Assembly (NCBI GenBank): GCA_023419875.1
Contig: JAEZXM010000273.1
Coordinates: 1-10,409 of the forward strand
Source: Pseudomonadota bacterium
Lineage (GTDB): Bacteria; Myxococcota; Myxococcia; Myxococcales; Anaeromyxobacteraceae
Direction of reading: 5' to 3'
Length of the DNA stretch: 10,409 bases
This document shows positions 1 through 7,449 of the stretch, in pieces. Position 1 is the first letter of the stretch, and each line of letters begins with the position of its first letter. The position numbers and the translations under genes were made by a program. A model generated the notes under the pieces. The model ran no database searches and was not told the DNA's origin. It saw nothing but the letters and a program-made list of their open reading frames with translations.

Positions 1-96
1 GGGATGAGCCGCGGCGGCGCGGGCGGCGGATCTTCTGCGGGCGGCGCGCCCGCGGCCGCGCCCGCGGGTGGCGGCGGCATGTCCTCCGGCATGTGA
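1..96 (+). CDS. C-terminal tail of an upstream protein (partial), possibly the outer-membrane channel of the efflux pump
   Basis: The frame is open from the first base to a TGA at 94-96 and gives 31 residues, almost all Gly, Ala, Ser and Pro, ending in GGGGMSSGM. It stops 16 bp before the adaptor start, so it is probably the previous gene of the same operon. In Cus/Czc-type clusters that position is often held by the TolC-family outer-membrane factor (CusC), whose C-terminus can be a low-complexity tail; that is the best guess from context only. No domain is visible in the part present. The closely spaced methionines at the end could bind Cu(I), or could simply be low-complexity sequence. That this is a real coding end is likely; the product is uncertain. 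Confidence 0.5.
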   Translation, partial: GMSRGGAGGGSSAGGAPAAAPAGGGGMSSGM

Positions 97-100
97 ACCA

Positions 101-107
101 AAGGTGA
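101..107 (+). promoter_or_regulatory. Ribosome binding site that decides the adaptor start
   Basis: AAGGTGA lies 5 nt before the ATG at 113. The same frame is also open back to a GTG at 68, but that start would lie inside the upstream gene and would add 15 residues (starting MAAACPPACE) ahead of the membrane anchor with no comparable Shine-Dalgarno sequence. ATG 113 is therefore preferred. Confidence 0.7.
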
Positions 108-112
108 ACGCA

Positions 113-1570
113 ATGACCTCCGAGAACACGAACTCCCTCCCTCCGCGGCGCCGCTTCGGCGCCGGCTCGCTGATCCTCGTGGCGCTGATCTCCGCCGGGC
201 TCGCCCTGGGTGGGAACGCGGCCCTCCAGCGGTTCGGCCACGACCACGAGGGTGAAGGCGCGACGGCGGCGGCGAAGGAGACGTGGCAGTGCCCCATGCA
301 CCCGTCGATCGTCCAGGACCACCCGGGGAAGTGCCCGATCTGCGGGATGGACCTCGTGAAGCTCGAGGCCGCCGCGCCGAGCGCAGGGGGTGAACGGAAG
401 GGCGAGCGGAAGATCGTCTACTACAAGCACCCGCACGATCCGGAGCGGGTCTCGCACGAGCCCATGAAGGACGAGATGGGCATGGACTACGTCCCGGTCT
501 ACGCCGACGAGGTGGGCGGCGGCGCGCCCGCGGCGCACGGGCCCGAAGGGCTCGCCACGGTGAACATCGACCCCGCCCGCCAGCAGCTCATCGGGCTCCG
601 CACCGCCCCGGTGGAGAAGGGAGCGGTGGGCGGAGCCTGGCGGACCGCCGGGCGCGTGGCGGTGGACGAGACCCGCGTCCACCACGTGAACCTCAAGGTG
701 GGCGGCTACGTCACCCACTCCCACGCCGAGTTCGTGGGCCAGCCGGTGAGGAAGGGCGAACCGCTCTTCTCCTTCTACAGCCCGGAGCTGCTCGCGGCGC
801 AGGAGGAGTACCTCCTCGCCCTCCGCACGCGCGACCGGCTCCGCCAGGGCGGGGCCTCCGCGGACGGCGACGCGCTGGTCGAGTCGGCGCGGCGCAAGCT
901 CGAGCTCTGGGACGTGTCGCCCGCGGCGATCGAGCGGCTGGAGAGGTCCGGCAAGCCGGTGAAGGACGTGACGTTCCACGCGCCCGCGAACGGCGTCGTC
1001 ACCAAGCGCGACGCGATCCCGGGCATGCGCGTCGAGGCGGGCGCGATGCCCATCGAGATGGTGGACCTCTCGCGCGTGTGGGTGGTCGCCGACGTCTACG
1101 AGAGCGAGGTGCGGCACGTGAAGCTCGGGATGGAGGCGACGCTCTCGCTCAAGGCGTACCCGAACCGCACGTTCAAGGGACGGGTGACGTTCATCGCCCC
1201 GCAGCTCGATCCCCGCTCGCGGACGGTCGCCGTCCGGCTCGAGTTCCCGAACCCCACCGGCGAGCTCAAGCCGGAGATGTTCGGCGAGGTGACGTTCCGC
1301 AGCGCCGGGCGCGAGGGCCTGCGCATCCCGGGCGACGCGGTGATCGACTCCGGCACCGAGACGGTGGTGTTCGTGGCGCTCGGCGACGGCAAGTTCGAGC
1401 CGCGCCAGGTGAAGCTCGGCGACTCGGACGGCTCGTTCGTCGAGGTGGTGGAAGGGCTCGCCGACGGCGAGCAGGTCGTCACCCGGGCGAACTTCCTCAT
1501 CGACTCCGAGTCGCGGCTCAAGGCGTCGCTCGCGGCGATGAACGGTTCGAGGACGGGAACTGAGCCATGA
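113..1570 (+). CDS. cusB: CusB-type periplasmic adaptor (membrane fusion protein) of a heavy-metal RND efflux pump
   Basis: Protein of 485 aa from ATG 113. It is the periplasmic adaptor that links an inner-membrane RND pump to an outer-membrane channel. A basic N-terminus (PRRR, residues 11-14) is followed by one hydrophobic segment (about 17-37) that acts as signal or anchor; no lipobox Cys is seen. A heavy-metal-binding module follows (about 58-85): W58-Q-C60-P-M62-H63 and C74-P-I-C77-G-M79-D. A second, degenerate copy (about 101-131) ends in the conserved GMDYVPVYADE but has no cysteine. The HlyD-like part follows: barrel-sandwich and helical hairpin around 190-300 (SPELLAAQEEYL at 223-234), beta-barrel with VWVVADVYESEV (322-333), and a C-terminal membrane-proximal domain (GLADGEQVV, 448-456). 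The ATGA overlap with the pump gene indicates translational coupling. Copper or silver is the likely cargo given the Cys/Met/His module and the neighbouring copper ATPase; a CzcB-like role with divalent metals cannot be excluded. Confidence 0.9.
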   Translation: MTSENTNSLPPRRRFGAGSLILVALISAGLALGGNAALQRFGHDHEGEGATAAAKETWQCPMHPSIVQDHPGKCPICGMDLVKLEAAAPSAGGERKGERKIVYYKHPHDPERVSHEPMKDEMGMDYVPVYADEVGGGAPAAHGPEGLATVNIDPARQQLIGLRTAPVEKGAVGGAWRTAGRVAVDETRVHHVNLKVGGYVTHSHAEFVGQPVRKGEPLFSFYSPELLAAQEEYLLALRTRDRLRQGGASADGDALVESARRKLELWDVSPAAIERLERSGKPVKDVTFHAPANGVVTKRDAIPGMRVEAGAMPIEMVDLSRVWVVADVYESEVRHVKLGMEATLSLKAYPNRTFKGRVTFIAPQLDPRSRTVAVRLEFPNPTGELKPEMFGEVTFRSAGREGLRIPGDAVIDSGTETVVFVALGDGKFEPRQVKLGDSDGSFVEVVEGLADGEQVVTRANFLIDSESRLKASLAAMNGSRTGTEP

Positions 1571-4500
1571 TCAAGGCGATCATCCGCTTCTCCGCCGAGA
1601 ACCGGTTCCTCGTCATCGCCGCGACCATCGCCGCCCTCGCGGGCGCCTGGTGGTCGATGAAGAGCATCCCCCTCGACGCCCTGCCCGACCTCTCGGACAC
1701 GCAGGTGATCGTCTACTCGAAGTGGGACCGGAGCCCCGACATCATCGAGGACCAGGTGACGTACCCGATCACCGCGGCGCTCCTCGGCGCGCCGAAGGTG
1801 AAGGCGATCCGCGGGTTCTCGGACTTCGGGTTCAGCTACGTCTACGTCATCTTCGAGGACGGGACGGACATGTACTGGGCGCGGAGTCGCGTCCTCGAGT
1901 ACCTGTCCAAGATCCAGGCCCAGCTCCCGGAGGGCGTCCAGACCGAGCTCGGTCCGGACGCGACCAGCGTCGGCTGGGTGTTCCAGTACGCGCTCGTGGA
2001 CCGGACCGGCCGGCACACCTCGGACGAGCTGCGCACGCACCAGGACTGGTTCGTACGCTATGCCATCCAGAGCGTGCCCGGCGTCTCCGAGGTGGCGACG
2101 GTCGGGGGGCAGGTCCGGCAGTACCAGGTGACGGTCAACCCCAACGCGCTCGCCTCGTACAAGATTCCGCTCCAGCGGGTCATCCAGGCGGTGAAGAGCG
2201 GCAACAACGACGTCGGCGGGCGGCTCGTCGAGCTCTCCGGCCGCGAGTACATGGTCCGCGGCCGCGGCTACGTGAAGAGCGTCGCCGACATCGAGAACCT
2301 GGTGCTCCGCGCGGAGGGTGGCACGCCGGTGAAGGTGAAGGACGTGGCCACCGTCGCGCTCGGCCCCGAGCTGCGCCGCGGCGTCGCCGACCTCGACGGC
2401 GAGGGCGACGTCGTCGGCGGCATCGTGGTGATGCGGCAGGGCGAGAACGCCCTGAACGTGATCGAGCGGGTGAAGGAGAAGCTCGAGGAGCTGAAGCCCT
2501 CGCTGCTGGAAGGCGTCGAGGTCGTCACCACCTACGACCGGTCGGAGCTCATCGGCCAGGCGATCGAGACGGTGACGCACAAGCTCGTAGAGGAGATCAT
2601 CATCGTCTCGCTGATCATCCTCATCTTCCTCTGGCACTTCCCCTCGGCGTTCATCCCCATCGTCACCATCCCGGTCTCGGTGGCCCTGGCCTTCATTCCC
2701 ATGAAGCTCATGGGCCTCAACGCGAACCTCATGTCGCTCGCGGGGATCGCCATCTCCATCGGCGTGCTGGTGGACGGCGCGATCGTGGAGGTCGAGAACG
2801 CCTACAACAAGATCCACCACTGGATCAAAGACGGGAAGAAGGGCGACTTCCACAAGGTCCGCCTGGAGGCGCTCCTCGAGGTCGGCCCGGGCGTCTTCTT
2901 CTCGCTGCTCGTCATCGCCGTCGCCTTCCTGCCGGTGTTCACGCTCGTGGACCAGGAGGGCCGGCTCTTCCGCCCGCTGGCCTGGTCCAAGAACCTGGCC
3001 ATGGCGATCGCCGCGTTGCTGGCGATCACCCTCGACCCGGCGATGCGGATGCTCTTTGCCCGCATCGAGCCGTTCCGGTTCCGGCCGCGGTTCCTCTCGA
3101 GGGTGGCGACCTCGACGCTGGTCGGGACGTATTACTCGGAGGAGCGGCACCCGGTCTCGCGCTTCCTCCACCGGCTGTACGAGAGGCCGTGTCGCCTCGT
3201 GGTGAAGCACCCGCGGACGACCATCCTTGCGAGCCTCGCGCTCGTGCTCACCACCATCCCCGTCTACATGCAGCTCGGCTCCGAGTTCATGCCGCCCCTC
3301 CGGGAGGGGACGATCCTCTACATGCCGAGCGCGGTCGAGCCGGGCATGTCCGTGGCCGAGGCGCAGAACGCGCTCCAGGTGCAGGACAAGATCCTGCGCA
3401 CCTTCCCCGAGGTGGAGCGCGTGTTCGGCAAGGCCGGCCGCGCCAACACCTCCACCGACCCGGCGCCGTTCACGATGATGGAGACCACCGTCATCTTGAA
3501 GCCGGAGTCGGCGTGGCGCGAGAAGCCGCGGTGGTACTCGTCCTGGGCGCCGGAGTGGCTCAAGTCCGGGCTCCGGCCCTTCTGGCGCGACCGGATCACG
3601 CACGAGGAGCTCGAGGGCGAGATGAACCAGGCGCTCCAGCTCCCCGGGATCTCCAACGCGTGGACGATGCCGATCAAGGGCCGGCTCGACATGCTCTCCA
3701 CCGGCATCCGCACGCCGGTCGGCATCAAGATCATGGGCAAGGACCTCGGCACGGTGGAGCGGCTCGCGAAGGACGTGGAGGCGGCGGTCATGCAGGTGCC
3801 CGGGACGCGGAGCGCCTACGCCGAGCGCGTGGCCGGCGGCTGGTTCCTCGACTTCGAGCTGAAGCGCGACCAGCTCGCCCGCTATGGCCTCTCGGTGGAC
3901 GACGCCAACATGATGGTCATGACCGCCGTCGGCGGCGACAACCAGAGCGTCACCGTCGAGGGCCGAGAGCGCTACGGCATCAACGTCCGGTACGCCCGCG
4001 ACTACCGCGAGGATCTCGCCTCGCTCCGGCGCGTGCTCCTGCCGCTGCCGAACGGCGAGGGCCAGATCCCGATGGAGGAGATCGCGGACGTGAAGCTCGT
4101 CCAGGGCCCCTCGATGATCCGCGACGAGAACGGATTCCTCGCCGGCTACGTGTACGTGGACTTCGACACCTCGAAGATCGACGTCGGCAGCTACGTGGCG
4201 AGCGCCAAGGAGGCGGTGAAGGCGGTACCCTTCCCGCCGGGCTACGCGCCCACCTGGAGCGGCCAGTACGAGAACATGGAGCGGGTGAAGGAGCGCCTGA
4301 AGCTCATCGTCCCGCTCACGCTCGTCCTCATCTTCGGGCTGCTGTACCTGAACACGAAGAGCGCCTTCAAGGCGTCGCTGGTCATGCTGGCCGTGCCGTT
4401 CTCGGCAATCGGGGCGGTCTGGCTGCTGTGGATGCTCGACTACAACATGTCGATCGCCGTCTGGGTGGGGCTCATCGCCCTCATGGGCCTCGACGCGGAG

Positions 4501-4845
4501 ACGGGGGTCTTCATGCTCCTCTTCCTCGACCTCTCGCACGACGAGGCGAAGCGGAAGGGGCTCCTCCGCACGCGCGGCGACCTCGTCGAGGCGATCGTGC
4601 ACGGCGCGGTGAAGCGCGTGCGGCCCAAGGCGATGACGGTCTTCGCCGCGATGATGGGGCTGTTGCCGATCATGTGGTCCACCGGCACCGGCGCGGACCT
4701 CATGAAGCGGATCGCCGCGCCGATGGTGGGCGGGCTCGTGACGAGCTTCCTCCTCGAGCTGCTCGTCTACCCGGCGGTCTACTTCCTCTGGAAGAAGAAG
4801 GAGGTCTCGGACGACGAGGGCGTCACGCCCGCGCTGGCGGCGTGA
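1567..4845 (+). CDS. cusA: CusA/CzcA-family heavy-metal efflux RND pump (inner-membrane proton antiporter)
   Basis: 1092 aa, slightly longer than E. coli CusA (about 1047). It is the proton-driven pump of the tripartite system, with 12 expected membrane helices and two large periplasmic loops. Visible landmarks are SIGVLVDGAIVEVEN in helix 4 (D403 as proton-relay Asp), AETGV (E978) in helix 11 and VRPKAMT (K1021) before helix 12. M586 (LYMPS), M637 (FTMMET) and M709 (RLDMLSTG) match the periplasmic three-Met copper site known in CusA (M573, M623, M672). Between M637 and M709 there are about 22 extra residues (REKPRWYSSWAPEWLKSG region), which I recall from other Czc-like pumps. The helix 4 signature has DGA and VEN rather than the DAA and IEN of CusA, so metal preference is uncertain. 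The ATG overlaps the adaptor stop (ATGA) and no strong separate ribosome site is seen, consistent with translational coupling. The family is certain; the cusA symbol is by closest features. Confidence 0.9.
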   Translation: MIKAIIRFSAENRFLVIAATIAALAGAWWSMKSIPLDALPDLSDTQVIVYSKWDRSPDIIEDQVTYPITAALLGAPKVKAIRGFSDFGFSYVYVIFEDGTDMYWARSRVLEYLSKIQAQLPEGVQTELGPDATSVGWVFQYALVDRTGRHTSDELRTHQDWFVRYAIQSVPGVSEVATVGGQVRQYQVTVNPNALASYKIPLQRVIQAVKSGNNDVGGRLVELSGREYMVRGRGYVKSVADIENLVLRAEGGTPVKVKDVATVALGPELRRGVADLDGEGDVVGGIVVMRQGENALNVIERVKEKLEELKPSLLEGVEVVTTYDRSELIGQAIETVTHKLVEEIIIVSLIILIFLWHFPSAFIPIVTIPVSVALAFIPMKLMGLNANLMSLAGIAISIGVLVDGAIVEVENAYNKIHHWIKDGKKGDFHKVRLEALLEVGPGVFFSLLVIAVAFLPVFTLVDQEGRLFRPLAWSKNLAMAIAALLAITLDPAMRMLFARIEPFRFRPRFLSRVATSTLVGTYYSEERHPVSRFLHRLYERPCRLVVKHPRTTILASLALVLTTIPVYMQLGSEFMPPLREGTILYMPSAVEPGMSVAEAQNALQVQDKILRTFPEVERVFGKAGRANTSTDPAPFTMMETTVILKPESAWREKPRWYSSWAPEWLKSGLRPFWRDRITHEELEGEMNQALQLPGISNAWTMPIKGRLDMLSTGIRTPVGIKIMGKDLGTVERLAKDVEAAVMQVPGTRSAYAERVAGGWFLDFELKRDQLARYGLSVDDANMMVMTAVGGDNQSVTVEGRERYGINVRYARDYREDLASLRRVLLPLPNGEGQIPMEEIADVKLVQGPSMIRDENGFLAGYVYVDFDTSKIDVGSYVASAKEAVKAVPFPPGYAPTWSGQYENMERVKERLKLIVPLTLVLIFGLLYLNTKSAFKASLVMLAVPFSAIGAVWLLWMLDYNMSIAVWVGLIALMGLDAETGVFMLLFLDLSHDEAKRKGLLRTRGDLVEAIVHGAVKRVRPKAMTVFAAMMGLLPIMWSTGTGADLMKRIAAPMVGGLVTSFLLELLVYPAVYFLWKKKEVSDDEGVTPALAA

Positions 4846-4882
4846 CCGTGTTGCTCCGCCCGCGCGACGCAGGAGTGGAGAC

Positions 4883-6910
4883 ATGGACCATTCCCATCGG
4901 CCGGGCGCACCTCCGGAGCACGAGCACCGCGGGCAGGACGCGGCGGACAAGCACGCCGGGCACAGCGTCGCGATGTTCCGGACGCGCTTCTGGGTCGCGC
5001 TGCTCCTGACGATCCCGACCGTCCTCTGGGGCCACATGTTGCCCGCCGCGACCGGCTGGCACGCTCCCGCGTTCCCGGGGTCCGCGTGGCTCCCGCCGAT
5101 CCTGGGCACGGCGGTATTCGTCTCCGGCGGGGTCCCCTTCCTCCGGGGAGCGGTGCGGGAGCTGAAGCTCCTCAGGCCCGGGATGATGACGCTCATCTCG
5201 CTCGCCATCGGCGTCGCCTTCGTGTTCAGCGCGGCGGTGACCCTCGGCTATCCCGGGATGCCGCTGTGGGAGGAGCTGGCGACCCTCGTGACCGTGATGC
5301 TCCTCGGTCACTGGATCGAGATGCGCTCCATCACCCAGGCGCGGGGGGCGATCGGCGAGCTCGCCAAGCTCATCCCGCGATCGGCGACGCGCCTCAGGGG
5401 AGACCGCGAGGAGGAGGTGCCCGTCTCGGCGCTCGCCGCGGGGGACCTCGTCCTCGTGCGCCCCGGCGCCAGCGTCCCCGCGGACGGGGTGGTCCGGTCC
5501 GGCGAGAGCGCCGTGGACGAGGCGATGATCACCGGAGAGTCGCGGCCGGTCGGGAAACGCCCCGGAGACCGGGTCATCGCAGGGACCGTGAATGGCGCGG
5601 GCGCGCTGCGGGTCGAGATCGCGCGCGTCGGGCAGGGCACGGTGCTCGCCGGCATCATGCGCCTCGTCGAGTCGGCTCAGAGCTCCCGATCCCGTGCCCA
5701 GGCGCTGGCGGACCGCGCCGCCTTCGCGCTCACGATCGTGGCGCTCGCGGCCGGTGCTTTCACCGGAATCGCCTGGCTGCTCGCGGGAGCGACGGGCGCC
5801 TACACCGTCGAGCGGATCGTGACCGTGCTCGTCATCGCCTGCCCGCACGCGCTCGGGCTCGCGATCCCGCTGGTGGTCGCGATCTCGACCACCGTCGGCG
5901 CCCGCTCCGGCCTGCTCGTGCGCGATCGCCGTGGCCTGGAGGAGGCGCGGCGGCTCGAGGTGGTCGTCTTCGACAAGACCGGAACGCTCACCCTGGCCGA
6001 GCACCGGGTGGTGGCGTCTCATGCGTCGGGCACGCTCCCGGCCGACGACGCGCTCCGGGTGGCCGCCGCCGTCGAGCGGAGCTCCGAGCATCCCGTCGCC
6101 CGCGCGATCGTGCGCAGCGCGCGCGAGCGCAACCTGGCGGTCCCGGACGCGAGCGCGTTCCAGGCCATCCCCGGACACGGCGCAGAGGCGCGCGTCGACG
6201 GACGCCTCTGGCAGGTGGGCGGCCCGAACCTCCTGCGGCGCGACGGCGTGGAGCGCTCGCCGCAGCTCGAGGCGTTCGCCGCCGCCGCCGCGGAGCGCGG
6301 CGAGGCCGTCGTCTACCTGGTCGGTGCGGGTCGCGCGGAGGCCGCGTTCGCCGTGGCGGACGCCGTTCGCCCGGAATCCCGGGAGGCGGTCGAGGCCCTG
6401 CGTGCGGAGGGCGTCGAGGTGGTCATGCTCACCGGGGATGCTCGGGCCGTCGCGAACGCCGTCGCGGCGCAGCTCGGGATCGAGCGCACGTTCCCCGAGG
6501 TCCTCCCCGAGCGGAAGGCCGAGGTCATCCGGGAGCTCCAGCGCGGGGGCCGGCGCGTGGCGATGGTCGGCGACGGCGTCAACGACGCTCCCGCGCTCGT
6601 CACCGCGGACGTGGGGATCGCCATGGGCGCGGGCACCGACGTCGCGGTCGAGGCCGGCGACGTCGTCCTCGTCCGCAGCGATCCGCGCGACGTGCCGCGC
6701 ATCCTGCGCCTCTCCCGGGTCACCTATCGGAAGATGATCCAGAACCTCTTCTGGGCCGCCGGCTACAACGTGGTCGCGATCCCCCTCGCGGCCGGCGCCC
6801 TCGCGGCGCAGGGCTTCGTCCTGGCGCCCGCCGTCGGGGCGCTCCTGATGTCCGCGAGCACGGTGGTCGTTGCCGTCAATGCGCAGCTCCTCCGTCGCGC
6901 TCGGCCGTGA
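4883..6910 (+). CDS. copB: P1B-3 type copper-translocating P-type ATPase (CopB-like)
   Basis: 675 aa from ATG 4883, preceded by AGGAG/GGAG repeats; 37 bp after the pump gene with no terminator visible, so probably the same operon. It is an ATP-driven inner-membrane copper exporter. The N-terminus is rich in His (H3, H5, H13, H15, H24, H27) and has no CxxC domain, as usual for P1B-3. Landmarks: TGE (217-219) in the actuator domain, C320-P-H322 in the translocation helix, phosphorylation site DKTGTLT (D364), the HP motif of the nucleotide domain (SSEHP, H403) and GDGVNDAP (from 563). Helix 7 has N621-x6-Y628-N629-x4-P and helix 8 has P-x6-MSASTVVVAVNA (M656 onward). Both fit the published P1B-3 signatures, which separate this class from CPC-type CopA. 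Family substrates are Cu(II) and also Cu(I)/Ag(I). The protein looks complete, with eight membrane segments in the expected places. Confidence 0.95.
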   Translation: MDHSHRPGAPPEHEHRGQDAADKHAGHSVAMFRTRFWVALLLTIPTVLWGHMLPAATGWHAPAFPGSAWLPPILGTAVFVSGGVPFLRGAVRELKLLRPGMMTLISLAIGVAFVFSAAVTLGYPGMPLWEELATLVTVMLLGHWIEMRSITQARGAIGELAKLIPRSATRLRGDREEEVPVSALAAGDLVLVRPGASVPADGVVRSGESAVDEAMITGESRPVGKRPGDRVIAGTVNGAGALRVEIARVGQGTVLAGIMRLVESAQSSRSRAQALADRAAFALTIVALAAGAFTGIAWLLAGATGAYTVERIVTVLVIACPHALGLAIPLVVAISTTVGARSGLLVRDRRGLEEARRLEVVVFDKTGTLTLAEHRVVASHASGTLPADDALRVAAAVERSSEHPVARAIVRSARERNLAVPDASAFQAIPGHGAEARVDGRLWQVGGPNLLRRDGVERSPQLEAFAAAAAERGEAVVYLVGAGRAEAAFAVADAVRPESREAVEALRAEGVEVVMLTGDARAVANAVAAQLGIERTFPEVLPERKAEVIRELQRGGRRVAMVGDGVNDAPALVTADVGIAMGAGTDVAVEAGDVVLVRSDPRDVPRILRLSRVTYRKMIQNLFWAAGYNVVAIPLAAGALAAQGFVLAPAVGALLMSASTVVVAVNAQLLRRARP

Positions 6911-6912
6911 TC

Positions 6913-6936
6913 GAGCCGCCCACCGGAGGGTGGCTC
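6913..6936 (+). terminator. Hairpin just after the ATPase stop, possible transcription end or mRNA stabiliser
   Basis: Arms GAGCCGCCC (6913-6921) and GGGTGGCTC (6928-6936) pair over 9 bp with one G-U wobble around the 6-nt loop ACCGGA. The stem starts 2 nt after the ATPase stop codon. It is the strongest inverted repeat in this gap and sits where the copper operon should end. No T-run follows (next bases are TCGTGG), so it does not meet the criteria for a standard intrinsic terminator. It could still pause polymerase or protect the 3' end of the mRNA. Confidence 0.4.
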
Positions 6937-6968
6937 TCGTGGAAGTCCCCGTGCGCGCGTTCCGCCGG

Positions 6969-6997
6969 TTGTGCAGGCCCTCCCGCCCGGCTAGCCT
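6969..6997 (+). promoter_or_regulatory. Candidate sigma-70-type promoter for nikR-cbiQ-cbiO
   Basis: TTGTGC (6969-6974) and TAGCCT (6992-6997) are separated by 17 nt. Each matches 3 of 6 consensus bases, which is weak. The predicted start would be near 7004, leaving a leader of about 17 nt that contains the Shine-Dalgarno sequence. The -10 region lies in an 8-bp palindrome, GGCTAGCC (6989-6996). NikR commonly represses its own operon, so an operator would be expected in this gap, but no clear copy of the E. coli-type GTATGA-N16-TCATAC operator is visible. Confidence 0.3.
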
Positions 6998-7010
6998 TCC
7001 GGCCCGGAGG
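6996..7010 (+). promoter_or_regulatory. Inverted repeat that could pair with the nikR ribosome binding site
   Basis: CTTCC (6996-7000) can pair with GGAGG (7006-7010) around a GGCCC loop, with one T-G wobble. GGAGG is the first half of the Shine-Dalgarno region GGAGGAG (7006-7012), 8 nt before the nikR ATG. In a transcript that starts upstream of 6996, for example read-through from the copper operon, this stem could mask the site. A transcript starting near 7004 would not contain the left arm. At this GC content a 5-bp stem may occur by chance. Confidence 0.2.
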
Positions 7011-7020
7011 AGCGGAGCAC

Positions 7021-7440
7021 ATGCTCGAGCGCATCGGGATCTCGCTGGAGGACGAGCTGCTGGCGCGGTTCGACCGTCTCATCGAGGAGAAGGGCTACGT
7101 GAACCGCTCGGAGGCGATCCGCGATCTCATCCGCGACGCGCTGGTGCAGCGAGAGTGGTCCCTGTCCGAGGGACGCGAGGAGCGCGTGGCGGTGGTGACC
7201 CTGGTCTACGACCACGACGCGACGAGCCTCGCGCACAAGCTCGCCCACGTGCAGCACGAGAACCACAAGGCGGTGGTCTCGGCCCTCCACGTGCACCTCG
7301 ACGCGCACAACTGCCTCGAGGTCCTGGTGCTCCGCGGCCGCGGCCGCGACGTGATGGCCATGGGCGAAGGGCTCATCAGCACCAAGGGCGTGAAGTACGG
7401 GAAGCTCGTGCCCGCCACCACCGGCCAGCAGCTCCGCTGA
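7021..7440 (+). CDS. nikR: NikR, nickel-responsive transcriptional regulator
   Basis: 139 aa, close to the usual length (E. coli NikR has 133). Residues 1-45 form the ribbon-helix-helix DNA-binding domain (beta strand ERIGISL, then GYVNRSEAIRDLIRDAL). Residues about 55-135 form the ACT-like nickel-binding and tetramerisation domain. The four high-affinity nickel ligands known from E. coli NikR (H76, H87, H89, C95) are all present as H79 (VQHENH), H90 and H92 (LHVH) and C98 (HNCLE). In known members nickel binding switches on DNA binding, repressing nickel uptake genes. Here it heads an operon with two ECF transporter genes, so it most likely controls itself and them. The start is supported by GGAGGAG 8 nt upstream of ATG 7021. 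No key residue is missing. Confidence 0.95.
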   Translation: MLERIGISLEDELLARFDRLIEEKGYVNRSEAIRDLIRDALVQREWSLSEGREERVAVVTLVYDHDATSLAHKLAHVQHENHKAVVSALHVHLDAHNCLEVLVLRGRGRDVMAMGEGLISTKGVKYGKLVPATTGQQLR

Positions 7441-7449
7441 GAGGCGACC

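Noticed and set aside
1650..5009. Long second + strand frame of about 1119 residues overlapping the pump gene
   Set aside because: Its product is almost entirely Arg, Gly, Pro and Ala, as expected for an out-of-frame reading of GC-rich coding DNA; there is no motif or ribosome site.
1096..5208. A 1370-residue open frame on the minus strand antisense to the pump gene
   Set aside because: It is the mirror of high third-position GC coding on the + strand. Its translation is Arg/Glu/His/Asp-rich low-complexity sequence with no domain, and the + strand frames carry clear CusB, CusA and ATPase motifs.
6913..6936. Classical rho-independent terminator after the ATPase gene
   Set aside because: The stem is good but there is no T-run after it, so I report it only as a hairpin of possible terminator function.
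6964..6991. GCCGG-N18-CCGGC as widely spaced NikR half-sites
   Set aside because: The spacing is near that of known NikR operators, but these 5-bp GC-only words are very common in this sequence.
6989..6996. GGCTAGCC palindrome as the NikR operator
   Set aside because: It is only 8 bp and does not resemble the known two-half-site NikR operators with about 16 bp between halves; chance is likely at this GC content.
5086..7440. A 784-residue frame that appears to fuse ATPase-region sequence to NikR
   Set aside because: Only the last 139 residues (from ATG 7021) are real. The part before is an Arg/Gly-rich shadow of the ATPase gene, and NikR has its own ribosome site.
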